DNA of 64,000 nt from the NCBI GenBank assembly GCA_000727475.1, contig KL647296.1:804888-868887 (forward strand), given 5' to 3'. This document shows positions 11,501-24,416 of the stretch, in pieces. Numbering within the stretch: the first letter of the stretch is position 1; every line of letters begins with the position of its first letter. Below the pieces are notes generated by a model, which saw nothing but the letters and a program-made list of their open reading frames with translations, searched no databases and was not told where the DNA came from. The position numbers and the translations under genes were made by a program. This stretch comes from Sarcocystis neurona. Its lineage: Eukaryota; Apicomplexa; Conoidasida; Eucoccidiorida; Sarcocystidae.

Positions 11501-13671
11501 ACATGGTTACTTTGTTGCTGGGTCGATCCGCCGCGGCTCGGTCAGAGAGCAGGGTTTGGGGAGGCAGGCACGCAAACGAAGTCAGTTCTATTTTCATTTA
11601 TGAACACAACTGAGCGTGAGACAACCGATTCTTACGTGTACGCCTACGCACGTACTACCCGTGCGTACCTGTACCCGTGGATGTGCGTGGCTGTGTCTAC
11701 GTATATGTGGTTGTGAGTAGGCAGCTATACACACGTATATATGTATGGTATGGTGTCGTCTGGGTGTGTAGATTTGTGGGTAGAGAGGTACATAGAATAG
11801 ATGTAGTGAACATAAAGATTTATATGTGTATGTATGTGTAATGCATGGACGTGTGTGGGTATACGGAGATGTACGGGTGAATCGATAGTAAACCTACGGC
11901 CAAGGAAGAGATTTATGAGGCGGTTCAAGTTTTGTCAGGTGAACGTAGGTGGTGGTAGTGAGTTTCTAGTCGATCTTTGACGGAAGGGAATTGGCTGCGT
12001 GTATCATACTTCGTGGTCTGATGCATATTCTTAATGTCCAACTTCCTTTCTTGCATCCACAGTTGTTTCGCGTGCCACCCATGACAGGAACGGCGTATTT
12101 ACGGAGCACAACAACAAAATCATCTGTGTGTGGCGGTGCAGCGGTCAACCGTCTGCAGCCGGGGACGGCTCTATCATTGAGGGCGACTGAGACAGAATCC
12201 CGACTTCCACTGCCGCAGATGATTGCTACACAGGAGCACACGTAGCAGCAGCGTCAGCATTCTAGTGTACCTGTGTGCGCGCCCTAGAGCAGCGATTCTT
12301 CGTTTTTATCACTGTGTGGTGGCTGCGATGATTTCCGACTTATGCACGGGCACACAGAAGAAAAGTGTCTCTGTTATGCACTGAAAGCGCAATCGTGGAC
12401 GGAGTGAAAGAGGAGGAAGAAGAAAAAGGAGAAAAAGGCGGAGAAGAGGCGTAACGCATTGCGTTCGTCGAGGTGGTCCCCAGTATGTCCTGCAGTGTTT
12501 CCGTTGCCGAGAGTCTCTTACGTCGTGTAGAGACAGCTGCAACACCTGGCGCTGCACTTGAGGATGCTTTGGTGTTTTTTTGTTTTCAGAAGATGTGTAC
12601 ACAGATGAAAGTACCATACGCTGGTAGCGTGCCGCTGGATGCATCGGTGAGCGGCGCTGCTACTTCGCTTACGAAACAGATGTTTAGCAGTTGTTCACCG
12701 GTATGCCAGAAGACGTAGGGTTTGTCGGACACGTGCGTTCGGCATAGTTGAGAGATGTATTTCTCTGTATTCATACGTCGAGATGGCGTGGACTCTGTAT
12801 TAGACAATGTGGCCATGCAACTCTGGAGAAGACAGGTGTAACGTGGGAAGGGTTTCTGTTGTCACTCAGAGATGCACAAGGCAGTTGAGAGGAGCTAGTT
12901 CGAAAAAAGTTTCAAGTGATACTAGGAGAAGCAGAAACGCAACTGCTTTTTGACTTTTCTGTCACAGCTGGCGCCAGCTTATTCATGTTCGGCAGCTTGT
13001 AAGAAGCTCTTCGGAATCCTTCACGGCGATAGTCACATGTTGGTGCTGTTATGAAAAGCTGATCGGATCCGGTCATTTTGCGAGTAGACGGGAAGAAGCT
13101 GCTGTTTCTTGCGTGCAATGAATTATAGTTACTGTTGAATTTTTCACGAGTATTGGTCCAGACACACGCCGACACTGCAGGAGTACTTGTAGAAAATTGT
13201 TCGATGCGCGACGATTGTATTTCGCAGTTTCTGTCCAAATTTAGGTACAGGTGTTGCAGTTCGCTTGATTCAGCGGCGGGAAGGATACTAAGAATGCGGG
13301 AAGTTGAGCGGATGCTGGGATTTCCGTCCCCTTCTGCGTAGACACAAATGTATACCGTTGAACCCGTGTGCTTCTGTACGTACATAAGTGTACAGCCATA
13401 GATCGCAGACACGTCTAGACGTATACATGCCTCCTTGTGTGCGATCGTTTATACGCGGCTGCATACCGATGTACATACGTGTGTCTGAGTATACATATAT
13501 GTGTATGTGTATGTTTTGGGTGTGCAGCTGTTGCGAGCGTGCGAAGAAGGAGTTGCTGCAGTTGAAAAATATGCTGACCAACCGGGAAGTGAAGCGCTTC
13601 AAAAGCTTATGAGTGCTTTGTTAGAAATGTTAGCGCTACCGCAACACCGTGAAGAGGATGAAGACGACTGA
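2921..13671 (+). CDS. NBP35: NBP35/NUBP1-type cytosolic Fe-S cluster scaffold ATPase with N-terminal membrane anchor
   Basis: Nbp35 is the P-loop NTPase that, usually with Cfd1, assembles 4Fe-4S clusters for cytosolic and nuclear proteins. Exons read here: 2921-3785, 4983-5147, 7387-7515, 9938-10052, 10928 to an unresolved donor, an exon ending at 12571 or running on to 12646, and 13528-13671 (TGA). Phases agree across every resolved junction. Exon 1 carries the N-terminal cluster motif CX13CX2CX5C (Cys218, 232, 235, 241) and the deviant Walker A GKGGVGKS (275-282). Later exons give [35 protein letters not shown] and VPLD, all Nbp35/Mrp signatures. The ATG at 2921 follows an in-frame stop. 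About 215 residues precede the first Cys: a hydrophobic helix at 19-42, then Ser-, Ala- and Glu-rich low complexity. T. gondii NBP35 is reported to be anchored in the mitochondrial outer membrane, and the helix fits that. The usual C-terminal CPxC was not found. Confidence 0.92.
3786..4982 (+). repeat. NBP35 intron 1 filled with a GCT-rich minisatellite
   Basis: The intron runs from GTAAAAAG to TTGTAG and is almost wholly (GCT)n and variants. From about 4370 to 4950 an 18-base unit of the kind TGCTGCTTCCACTGCTCC repeats with small changes. All three frames stay open as Ala-, Leu- or Cys-rich nonsense, which explains the long ORFs here. The flanking exons join in phase as Gly-Trp-Thr, the expected Nbp35 sequence, so this stretch is intronic. 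Confidence 0.85.
6060..7335. repeat. TA/TG microsatellites in NBP35 intron 2
   Basis: Intron 2 is 5148-7386. From about 6070 to 6680 it is TATATACATATG-type sequence. From 7040 to 7330 a roughly 20-24 base unit TGTGTATATATGTATACA repeats more than ten times. Nothing coding is seen in the intron. Confidence 0.85.
9030..9440. repeat. Diverged tandem repeat of about 120-150 bp in NBP35 intron 3
   Basis: Intron 3 is 7516-9937. Four GACTGCGCGGG-like words (near 9047, 9160, 9275 and 9423) alternate with three GAGTTCGTTTTGTCTGTACA-like words (near 9103, 9222, 9355), separated by TATATG runs. The unit is too long for slippage microsatellites and may be decayed mobile-element or satellite DNA. Confidence 0.55.
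12572..12589 (+). other. Candidate 18-base in-frame intron in NBP35
   Basis: The bases read GTGTTTTTTTGTTTTCAG: GT start, T-rich body, CAG end, length a multiple of three. Left in, they add six odd residues (VFFCFQ) between ALEDAL and [12 protein letters not shown], where relatives have none. Removed, the protein reads smoothly. The alternative is that the CAG is the acceptor of a longer intron whose upstream exon I could not find. Confidence 0.4.
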
Positions 13672-16600
13672 ACGGAACATGCGTCATAATTGTTCCAAGG
13701 AAGGCAGAACAGTGTCACTGTCCCGAACTGTTTGTTTGAATGGAAGACGAGGCAGTCACGCTGAAGGATTAATTATGCCGCTTTGTCAGGATTTGCTTGG
13801 AAAGTGAGCTATGCACCGTCACAAGACGACGCAGTAGATGGAAAAAATAAGCTCCGTCGTGGTGGAGGGGGGGTTAACAGTGCAGGAGGGGCTGCTGCTT
13901 CTTCCCAGGGGAAGAATCAAGGCATGTTGCGTGAACACGGAAGGGGGCGCAGGACAACTGCGTTGCGCTTTAGCAGAAATTCGTATGCTATGGTGGACGA
14001 ACAAGTGTGAGTGTACCTGAGGTCATGAGCTGGTCTTGCAACAAAACTATTGTTATCGGACAAATAAGCCTAGGTGAAGTGCTAAAAAAAAATAGGCAAC
14101 ATAATTGAATAGAGGCAGTCCTTTACATTGGGAAGTGGAGGCGGAACCGACGTGGTACAGGTTTTAAGAGTTAGAGGTACTACATAAATGATGCTTTTTC
14201 TACTGTAGTACTCGACGAGAAGGTTGAGTATCTCTGAGTTGTTTTCGTAAAGTAGTTTGTTGAACGCTTCGTTCCAACATGTAGTAAAGATTGAGGATCA
14301 ATCTGACCTCGCGTACAAGACGGTGGAAACGGTGAACAGCAGCATCCGGCGTGTGGCGCTACACAGCATTACTGCACGCTGGTGCTAATTCACACGAGCG
14401 GAGTGCTACCGGTTTGTCCCTCGTGCACCGGGCCCACTGGAAGGCCGACGCCCTTTTCCTACTTCTTTTATTCGTAAGGAGCTACATAGTTTTTTAGGTG
14501 CACTGGCGGTTCCTGCAGTATTTAGGAATTCTTCGTTAGCGGACAGAGCGGACGTCTGCATCTCTACGTAACCGACAAACCAGTTCACGCTGAGTCTTCC
14601 TCTTCACCCTGAGTGAAGTATTTTGCCTTTTCGATTTGGAATAAATGACGCGTCCCTTCACGTTGATGCGTTATCCTATATGTGCAGGTAACATCGGTGA
14701 CACACCTGTTTGCAGTTGTTCACGTCAGTAGCCTGACCGCGCTTCCAGATACCTGCACGTGACCATTAGAAGCCTGCGCAGCGACCGCCACAACCAGACG
14801 TATATACGGCGTGGAAGCCACATGCTACCCCGTCCGTGCTCACACCCCCCGGCCGGTACTGCAAATGATCAAATTTAGCGTAGTCGCTAATACTGCGATT
14901 AGGGGGCGATTATCCGTTACGTACGCCAGTTCAGAGAAGGCGATGCAATTTGCATTCTGGTGATGGGACGGCGCAATAGTTGTGTTGGTTGCCTTGAGGT
15001 GCGCCTTGAAGAAACAGAAGAAGGAATCCACCTAGTTGACCTTCGGGTTGATTTTTTATGCAGAGAAAGCAGGAATTTTTCAATGTGGTGGAGCGCACTA
15101 ATGCACCGGGGCTAGCGGTCGAGCAAAACGAATCCCGTTTACGGGAAAGCTCTGTGACCTGTGTCACTACAGACGGCAGCTCCAGTCGTTGTGGTAGAAA
15201 ACTTAAATTATTTACTTTTACATACGCAGGTTAGAAGCATCACCAAAAAAAGTGTACGCCGACTCGACTCTGTTCGAGGCGAAAGAGAAGATTTCCAAGT
15301 TCTAATGATCTTCAATCCCCGTGATATTTCTAGGTTGCGTTCACCAGCCTGCTTTTGTTTCAAATGCTGCTAAAAAGCACGGTCTTGCTGCCAAGCGTGT
15401 GCAGCTGAGTGTGGCTTGAGTTCCAGTACTGCTGCAATGATGCGCTTGTTCTCTCCTAAGCGGCCTAGCGAGTGAGCTGGAGGTAAGAGGCTGCAAATCG
15501 ACGAAAGAACCTGAAACATTTGCTCTCGGTTGTATGTGCGCTTTCGTTTCCACGAACGCGCACACAGATAGAGGTCGAGCCACCTCTATGTTCAGGCCGG
15601 CTGAACAGTAGCTCCAGGTGCTACTTGGCGTCTCGCCTAGATTATCAAGCTACACGCACGAGTATATCTGTACACGGGAGATTTGGACTGCCGAAAACCC
15701 CTCTACCACCCAAACTAAACAAGGACGCGCTATTTGCAAAGAGAAGGAAATGACACCTTTCGTTGGGGTCCGTATCTGCTGTCTTAATCTGAACCAAGTC
15801 AGGTGCCCAGAAACGCATCCTCAGTATCGTGAATCCACATGTACTGCGTCAGAGGTGTGTTAATTTAAACTGTTCGAGATAGTGGCGCGCCCTATTTGGT
15901 CTCGTCAGCCTCTTCCGACAGCCGAAATGCTGTAAGCGTGTGTCTCCCACAGCACACGCGCATCGTGTATTTATACATTATTCTACACGTTTCATTTCGT
16001 TGTTGGACTGCACATATTACTCGATAGACAATTCGTAAATCCTGTGCATGTAGTTCTTTTGCTTATTGCATGCGTAGGCTACGAAATTCTCTTTCGTATT
16101 TTGATAATGCGTTAAGGCAAAGCACCGCAAGCGCCAGCCAGCCACGACTGTGTTGGTAGTGGGACGCGCAGCCCCATTCTGTTCGTCTGCGCAGATGCGG
16201 CTTCCGGGTGAAGCTGTTGCCCATCCGCACTCTCGCCGCAGGCCCTCCTCTCGCGTGTTAATGCGGCATCCTCTCACCCGCTGCTTGCTCTGGACGAAGC
16301 CGTCTTGACACAGTTGTATATCTCTGGCGTGGACGACTGCTCCTGCAGATCTCCACGGGCCGCTCTTTGATACGGTGGAGGGCATGACTTTTCGCAGTTG
16401 TCTTCCGCAATCGCATGTGCCCGTATCGGACTCTCTTGAAAGAAGTGGTTTCTTTGTTACGATGGGATGAAAGAAGCTCCAACTGCATATTCAGAAAAAG
16501 TATTCGCTCTGCAAGACTGGCTTTACTGTGAGGTGTCAGTAGAGCTGCTGGTTACTGCACCTCACAAAGAAAGTCCCAAGTGTAAATACTGTCGTCCGTT

Positions 16601-16710
16601 GACTATTGTTACGGCTCCGACAACGGTGCCCACCTTTCAATGCAGGCTGCCCCAATCTGGAGGAAGCGTGAGGGAGCCTGTTCGCGACGGAGTAACGCAG
16701 CAGACGCATC
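13672..16710. other. Intergenic, repeat-poor
   Basis: Unique-looking sequence of balanced composition. Open frames are short (60-120 codons), lack shared splice phase and show no domain. I see no gene, tRNA or long repeat. It must contain the NBP35 3' end and the promoter of the zinc-finger gene. Confidence 0.5.
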
Positions 16711-19700
16711 ATGTCGTCGCCGCTGCAGAAACGAAAGCCACTAGGCATGACGCCTTCGGCGCCAAATGCAAGTAAGTCCTCCCTCCACGGTCGACGGCCA
16801 CATGCGAAAACCTTTGGCGTCCTCTGCCACGGCCTGAATCTTGGATGGGAAGCAGAAACGAAGATCTATTCACCAGCTGCTGCGCCGGGGCCTACTCAAA
16901 GGAGTAGTGTCAAAGTTAGTAGCGAGGCAGGAGTAAGACATTCTCCAACACGTGAATCGAGCTGCGGCAGCCACGAGGACGGACGAAATGTCCAACAAAA
17001 GCCACCCTGCGTTACCTCTCGGGCGCGGAAGACGGCATCGCAACCAACCACGATTCATCCAAAAGCATCTGACGTGGGGAGCTTTTCTGAGGAAGCATGC
17101 AATTACACACTTGAGGTCACGCAAGTCTCACCAACCTCCGCGTGGAATGATGAACGCAGTGAGCTCGCGCCATTACATTTGCATTTGTCGTTTGTAATGT
17201 GTCTGCAACGTCTGAACAAAGGCAAACTCCTTAGATCCACTGCACGTCCGTAATCGGGAAGCGCTGCTTGTAGAGTACCAGGGGTACTGTCACACTGCCG
17301 TCGTCAACTCTTCCGCATATCGTGTCCCCAAAACACACAGCAAACGATCGTGTACTCTTTGCCCTTCCTCGTGGTCCCTGTCGTGGCAAGAGAAGAAACA
17401 GGCGACTGTTGCGCCAGCACGCTAGCAAGGACTGAACCAGAAAACCACTCGCGATACGCAGTCAAAACATTTTTCACTTCTGTACGAAGCGCTTGGGTGC
17501 ATTGGAAACATGGGAGAAATTACGGCTTTGGTGGAGCGGATCGCCCCCCTGAGCTGGCTGGACTGCTTGTTTTCACGGACTGCACCTCGCGGAGGAACTT
17601 GTAAGCCAAACTCAAAGACGTGGCCGCGTCCACAGTGGTAGGGGACGTGCTGGGCAGGCGTGGGCCGCGTATAGTAAATTCGTGCACAAAGATTCAGCGG
17701 CCGGGGCAAACTCCGTTGAGACGTTAAACAGGCCGTGCCTACGCTTACGATATATAATTTTTCTACCGCAAAGTCGAATATACGCTTGCGCTGTGGAATC
17801 GGTTTAAGAAAGCCTGACGTATGGAGTGGAGTCATGCCTACGACACGCAGTAGTGTGACAGGGGGCTGTAGTTCCTGTTTTAACGAAGCGGAGTCACTCT
17901 TGTAGTCCGTGCCGTCTCTTGCCACATGTAGGGCTCAACAGCAGTGACAGCACTGTCGTCGCAACCCTGTCGGAGGCCAGTTTCTCTCGTCCAGCTTCGT
18001 CAACCTGCGCCGCGGACTTCACAGAACAGGAACTCGTGCAAGCGGGAAACCTTCTGCGTCTTTTAAGACGGCGTATCGAACGTGACGTCCGCGTGAAGGC
18101 GGGACAAATAAGGTCCGGGTGAGATTGGGCAGGCCCTTCTTACTATCCCTTAATATGTTGCACCAGCCTAATAGTTCTGCTCACTGGAGTCGTGTACTAT
18201 TCGTCGGCAGGTCGTACACTCGCGTCGACGGCTACTGAAACTGACAGTATTTTATTATAAGCGCGTAGCTTATTCATATATTTCGCATAGCTAGTAAATG
18301 TGCTTGACCTCAGAGGCATCCAGCCTAATGGCCCCTCGTCGACCCAGGCTCCTCAAGAATGTCCAGCAGGCCAAACGCCTGCACGTCACGTCATTCCCCA
18401 CCACCTCGTTCGTAGTGCACGACCAGCAGCGCGCACCAGCAAACTGGCTGTTCCTGCTCCTGCATCTGACTTTCGCGGGGGAGAATTTTGCGCCCCTACT
18501 GCGAACCGAGCGTTGAGGGACGTGAGGGATGCTTCTTTGCATGACATTCGGACCATCTTCTCTGAACACCAAAAGCCAGCAGAGCACACTCGTACTCTCC
18601 CGACGAACGCAAGTTCGGCACACGACAAGAACGCAGAGTTAGTGCAGCATAGGAATACGATCTGCTCCCAGCAAGTGGAAAAGGACGCGAGAACCTCTTC
18701 CGTTTGCCTGTCTGGCGAATTGAGCTTCGCCACCGTCGACAGCGCACGTGACAGTGCGTCGCGCCATGGCTGCGACCTGTCAGTCGTCGAGTATAATCAG
18801 CCGGTTCTGGAAGCAAACGCACAACCAGAGTGCCTACCGGTTTCTCCTTTAAATAGATCTATCTGTCCTTCTCCTGAGGCGAGTTGGTGCTCCACAGGCA
18901 CGAAGGACGAGCATAAGGACGCAGCCGTCCACACACACACGCGTCCAAGGTGTGACTCTGTCAGAAGACCTCTTGCTTTGTCAGCTGTTCGGAAGACGGG
19001 ACCGAAGTCTGGGGCAGGAGTGGAAGCAGGGAGCAGGAACACTGAAAGGACGTGTGTCAGCGTCGGCCGGGGGGCACTGAAGGTTCTTGATGCAGCACAC
19101 AGTAAAACAACCTCGTGCGCAGAAAAAAAGGCAGATGACCAAGCGGGAACGCATGGGACATGTTTACTCAGCAGCACTTTAACACTTGCACAAGGCACTA
19201 GCACCTCCGGTGAAGATGATACCACCGTTGTCGAAGGGAGCGCGAAAGTTGACGACGAGCAGATCGAAAGAGTGCGTAAACGTGTGTTATCCGATCGAAG
19301 GATCTCCTGTGAACGGAGAGCGCCAACACGCTCTGTGACTGCGTATATTCCGCTCATAGGCAACAATAAGGAACACGAGGCTGTCGAATAGAGTTTCAAG
19401 TTTTCAGGACCACCGTACACATATACAAAAAGGGCTACGGAAGCTGAAAATCCATACCTAAGCAACGGTCACATCCTAAGAGTATTTCTGCCCATCAGTA
19501 GCACAGTAAATACAACGTGACAAATCTCCAAGTTGTATGCGTTTTCTGGAATGCTTTCGCAGTGTCCGGACTGCAGCCGTACGTTTAAATGCAGTGCCTT
19601 CAAAAAGCACGCAAAAATTTGCCGAAAGGTGAGAAAGGTTATTTAGTTCCTATGTTGCCCGTTTTTAGCTTGCACCCGACGTAGACGAGCCACTGAGCGT

Positions 19701-21087
19701 GTCGGTCTTCCCACTTTTTGTAAAGGTTGTTCCCACAGCTCGAATGGTGAGGGAGTGTACTCCCGGCGTTTAACTGATAGACTCCAGCAAATGACTCAAA
19801 TGCGTCAATGTTGCCGAATACGGTTCCTCAGGTCTTCATGACCAAACGAAAAGAGTTTGACGTGGCGAAGAAGCGAGTGGCTGGTTTGTCAGAAGAAGCT
19901 GGGGTGGTCCTTTGTACTGGGCGACGGCAGATGCTGAATTCGAGGTAGATCAATAAAAAGCCACTGTCGATGCCTGCGGCACTTTACAGCTAAACACATG
20001 GGTGTCACAAATTCCCAACAGCACGTCGTATTGCTGCGCCACCCCTATCACGGCAGTTAATCGCACAATATCGTATCGACGGTCGCAGGTGGACTCGTGA
20101 GCGGCAGCGAGGCTGCAGGTGCCGACTGACTTAGAATGCGTCGCCCTCCGTGCGACCTTCCGGGCACTGCAGGGCTCAATGTGCCACGATTGACTCGACG
20201 TTGAAGCCGCAGAGCAAGTGGCGCAAACAGGTAAGCATCACTTCTGTAGCGTGACTTTGAAATCCAGCGAGTCGGCTTCTTTTTTTGTTTCTCCTTTACA
20301 TGGACGACTATTTCAAGGCTTTCCTGTCGAGCGCCTTCTGTGCTTGCTTCAGAGTGAGCAGTTCCGGGCGGCGATGAGAATGACGCGGCTGTCAGATCCG
20401 GCAGAGATCGCCGAGGCCCAAGTATGTCTACGTAGCGTGCCGAGATTGGGGATCCAGTCCAAAACGCGTGCAACGCCTCCGGTCCTTCTCGCCAGAATAG
20501 CAGCACAGAAAGGCCAAGGCCTACAGTTTCACTGCGGCGGGCTCAACCACATGAGTCTGTGTTAAGCAGGAAGTGACGCACACTCTGTCGTTTTCTCGTC
20601 GTCTGTTGTCACTCAGGCCATTCTCGCCGAGTTTAGCGAAGCGGCTGCATCTTACAAGTGCCCGCACTGTAGCCGAACTTTTGGCCGTTCTGAGGCGCTG
20701 GAGAAACACCAACGCGTTTGCCTGCGATTGTTCCGGAGCACCCCTGTAGGCCTGAAACCAGGCGTAAGCGCGCGCTCCTCAAAAATGAGCGTTAGCGTGG
20801 GAAAAGGCGACATGGGCACTCCAGCGTATCTTGCTGGTGGCGTTCGCGGGGGTCAGGGCAGGCCTCGGCTAAGCGAAACAAAAAAGCCTTCCTTCGCTGG
20901 GCGCGCCTGTGCAAGCTTGGGAAAAAGTTCCCACGTTGCTGGACAATCTGTATCCTCCACATCGTCCTTCGAGAAAACCACACCCACTCAGCTCGCAACT
21001 GTATCCGAGAAGCCACTGAAGCCGGGAGCAGACATTCACCGTGCGGGACACAGGAGGAATTCTCTCCAGCGTCATGCTACGAACTAA
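16711..21087 (+). CDS. ZC2HC1-type (C2HC/C3H) zinc-finger protein with long N-terminal extension
   Basis: Two Cys-Cys-His-Cys zinc knuckles of the ZC2HC1/FAM164 family, whose molecular role is poorly known. Proposed exons: 16711-16771, 17490-17600, 17932-18118, 18314 to an unresolved donor before 19391, 19563-19628, 19832-19944 (or to 19903), 20353/20355-20421, and 20617-21087 (TAA). Phases fit at every junction given. Finger 1 is CPDCSRTF...HAKIC (exon at 19563). It is followed by KRKEFDVAKKR, matching the family's KRKxFDxxKxR, then EQFRAAMR, matching its HEEFxAxxR helix. Finger 2 is CPHCSRTF...HQRVC in the last exon. The first four exons give about 450 residues, mostly Ser/Arg/Ala-rich and probably disordered, with one helical patch near QELVQAGNLLRLLRRR. 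The join of the 18314 exon to finger 1 is unproven. The finger part might instead start at the ATG at 19551, making the 16711-19391 exons a separate gene. Confidence 0.75.
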
Positions 21088-24000
21088 GTTCGTGATCCAG
21101 CGTGAATTCGGGGGACGCCTACAACCGAATGATTAGATGTGTACGCACAGGTTGCGACTGTTGCCCACCTGACGAATGTGAATCTGTGTAGAGGTGTAAA
21201 GTGGTGCAGATAGAGGGATGTGAAGTGGTGAAGAATTCACGGCATAGAATTTTTGTCGCAAAACACGTCGTTGTGAAAGGCAAGGAATGAGCCCTGCTTT
21301 TTCGCAGCAGGACGGATTCGAACAATTTTCAGGGTAGACGGGGAAAAGAAGTTTTTATTGGGTTACTGCGGGTGCGGCGCAAAAACAGCTCGGATCTGAG
21401 TTTGTAGCAACTCCTTGACTCTGCTCGCCGTGTGAGCTCCATCTCAATAAAATAACTGCAGAGCACAGAACTCCGGAAGTGTATCCAAGTGCGCGGCTCG
21501 ATTAAGACTTCTGAGGTCGACAGGGACGGGCGTTCCCTTTTATGCTCACTTAAAATCGTAGCACAATTTTCTGCCCTTATTGAACGTCAGGAGTTATCGG
21601 CAAAATGGCACGCTAAGAGACATACGCGACGGGAAATGACGTAGATTTTCCTGTGGAAGGTAGACAGTCGAGGTGCTATGCTGGCTAGGCACGTTTATAT
21701 GAGGGACGGCTGCTGGCAGCAATGTCGACTTTGCTGTGTGCTCACATCTCTTTGAACAGATTGGAACTCCATTCACCTATGACACACCTCAACAGCTTGA
21801 AGCCCTAATGACATGTCTGAGCTCAGACACTTGCACACATTCGAGTTTACATCTGAGCGCTCCTACACCGATTTTACAAGGACGCCTTGCAAACATGTGT
21901 CGAAGGAGACACAAGCCTATGAGCGAATCTCCGCTGACGTAAGCTATGGCGACGTGCTGCGGAAGGCAGGAGCGGTAATGTTGGGATCTCCGCAAAAAAT
22001 ATCCCTAACTCTTCCGTTGTATGCGTCATGTTCATGGGGCCGTGCTTGGGGTTTTCGAGCCAGTTTTAGAATTGTTTACGAGAGAATAATAGAGAGGTGC
22101 CTGCCTCCCCTCCGTCCTCTACGAAAATCGTGAGAGGAGAGTTAGCCCACTCTCCCTTTTATTCACCTCGCCTGTCGCGCAACGTAATTGGCACACCTCT
22201 ACGGCGACGGAAGTCGGAAACCGCTGTGAAGCATGTGAAACAAGTAGTTTACACCTGTAAACTACCTGCAAAAGAGTCTAAACAATGCAGACGGATTCTT
22301 GCACACGCAGTTACTACGCGCCTGTTTTAAGTCTCTCCTTCGTTGAAGCTGAACTTCTGGGGAACACGAGTCGGTGATGCGAAGCTGTTCTCGTGTCGAT
22401 ACGACACTTTTTGAGCCATGGAGCCGAGTCATTTGGAATGAAGTCAAGCGGCTGCGACTCAGTTTTAGCGGGACTCGCTGCAGCACAGAATACTCGGTTT
22501 CGCCTTCTTCCAGTGATGCTCCAGGCTACATACTAAGATGCCCAACCTGCACAGTACCGTGCTGCTTCCACAATTGCGTCTGGGATGGTTGTGTTTCGCA
22601 CGACGTGCACGTATACGTCTGCGTAGAGAGCAGCAAAGAGATGCAGAAAAAAGGACGGACGGATAAGTTACTTAGCTACAAGTGAAGGTCCTTATTTTCA
22701 ACGACAGGTGGTCTCCTGGACATCACGGTTTCCCCTGTGCAGCGTATTTCTCAGCTCCACGTTCTGAACAGTGAACTTGCTCAAAGCACCCGTCGGAGCC
22801 TTACCCTGGCGCTAGGGCTGTTGTGCGGCAGGAACTTGATGAGCAGTCAACTCGTCCTTGGAAACTTTTGCTGTACTTTTGAACAGGACTTTTTTGCGTC
22901 TAGTTTCTGATGTCTCCAAGCATGCCCACCTTCTAGACAAAGGTGACCCACGTGAAATGCGTGATACATTGGTTACTATCTACTACGTTTAAGAGCCTTT
23001 GCGAACTACGCAGAGTCCATCCGTCACTGCTTGAACTCCTTTAATTAGGAAAAAAAAAGTGGTAATTTTCGAAGATGCCAAAGAGAGACGTCACTTTTTC
23101 GTCCATTATGTCAAAGAAGTCAATCGGCAAGACATACAAACACAGAAGCAGAGGAATCACGCAGCTGTCATGTAGCTGTCGAGTGCAACGCCGCGAGAAT
23201 CTTCGACATTGTTTTACACGAAAGGTCCACCATATTCCGGGGGACTCTCACATGTATTCGTACACCTGTGAAGAGCCTCATGTGACGTTAGAACACAGTT
23301 CGCCCCGTGAATGCCTTTCACCACCCAGCCACTAGTTCTTCATCTGCCTCTCTCCCACTGGTATCAATCGACCCCATCATCCCACACGTCGCCGGTGGAT
23401 TTCTTGCTGAGTCCCCGTTTCCACCGAATGCCTCACGTTGGTCGCCCTTCCAGATTTGTCCTTCTTCTCTTCAGCCGGATGCTCTTCCAACCAGAAATTC
23501 CTGCACAGAGAGTTGAGTTTCCCTCTTACTTCACTCAATTTAATATTTATTTTAAGATGCACTTGAACGAGGTGGTCAGGCAATATATGCGCGAATTACC
23601 TGTGTCAAACTTACCTATTGGAACGTCATGCATGTGTGTATGAAGGCGAGGATACTGGCTCACGCGAACTTTGACCAAAATGAGACTGTTGTTTGTTGGC
23701 TGCCCCTGCGGTTTTCGGCAAGATCTTGTTGTGCTCTGACTTGTAACGCGTGTGCGCTGCATGCGTCTGTCCTTGGGTTTGTGTGAAGGGAGGTCGCAGA
23801 CAGACACTATTCGTACAAGGTTACCTGTTGCGCTTCAAGTGAGGAACAGCGATTGCGTTCAGCTTTGGAAGTACCTGAGCAAGGGCCTGCGTAGACGCGG
23901 ACAAATCAAAGTACGTCGCACGAGGTCAAGCTACCATCCCGCCAAAAAGCGCATTTTTCGATTCGCTGCCGCGCTGCAGTGGATAGTCACAAATTCTAGT

Positions 24001-24416
24001 TGCTGTTGGTGTGTGAGTGGTAACTGCTTGCTGCTTTTCGCTCTTCCGATATGGGTACTTGGCAGCGTGCGGCTGTGAAGAGAAAACAAAGTCCGCGTAG
24101 CGCGCACGGTCTGCTAGATGCAAGGTTCTAGAAGACTGGGCACGGAGTAGCTATAGGAGCACATGTCGAATGCAACCAGTGTGGCGAAAACTTCCCGTGC
24201 ACGCAGTGTAGTACGTTTTGAGGATACCTCGATCGAACGTGAAATTCTCTTCGTTCTGCTGGAAATGTTGAAGTCTACCGCATTTGCAATCCGTCGTGCC
24301 CCGTCGTTGTTCGATCTCCCAACCTTCACTAATTTGCGCATTGCACTTCGGAGAGCCATACCTCCCTCCAACGACATTTGCAGTACTTCATTAAACATTT
24401 GACGTGTTGTGGTTGG
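21088..24416. other. Intergenic, no gene seen
   Basis: Repeat-poor sequence between the zinc-finger gene (plus) and the phosphodiesterase-like gene (minus), which converge here. Open frames on both strands are under about 110 codons and unlike any family I know. A 94-codon minus frame at 24114-24398 follows directly after the phosphodiesterase stop and could be a C-terminal exon if the GTAAGC at 24424 is used as a donor, but I see no good acceptor. Confidence 0.45.

Noticed and set aside
12060..12090. CFAC after a CCACAG acceptor as the NBP35 CPxC exon
   Set aside because: A stop follows two codons later with no donor in between.
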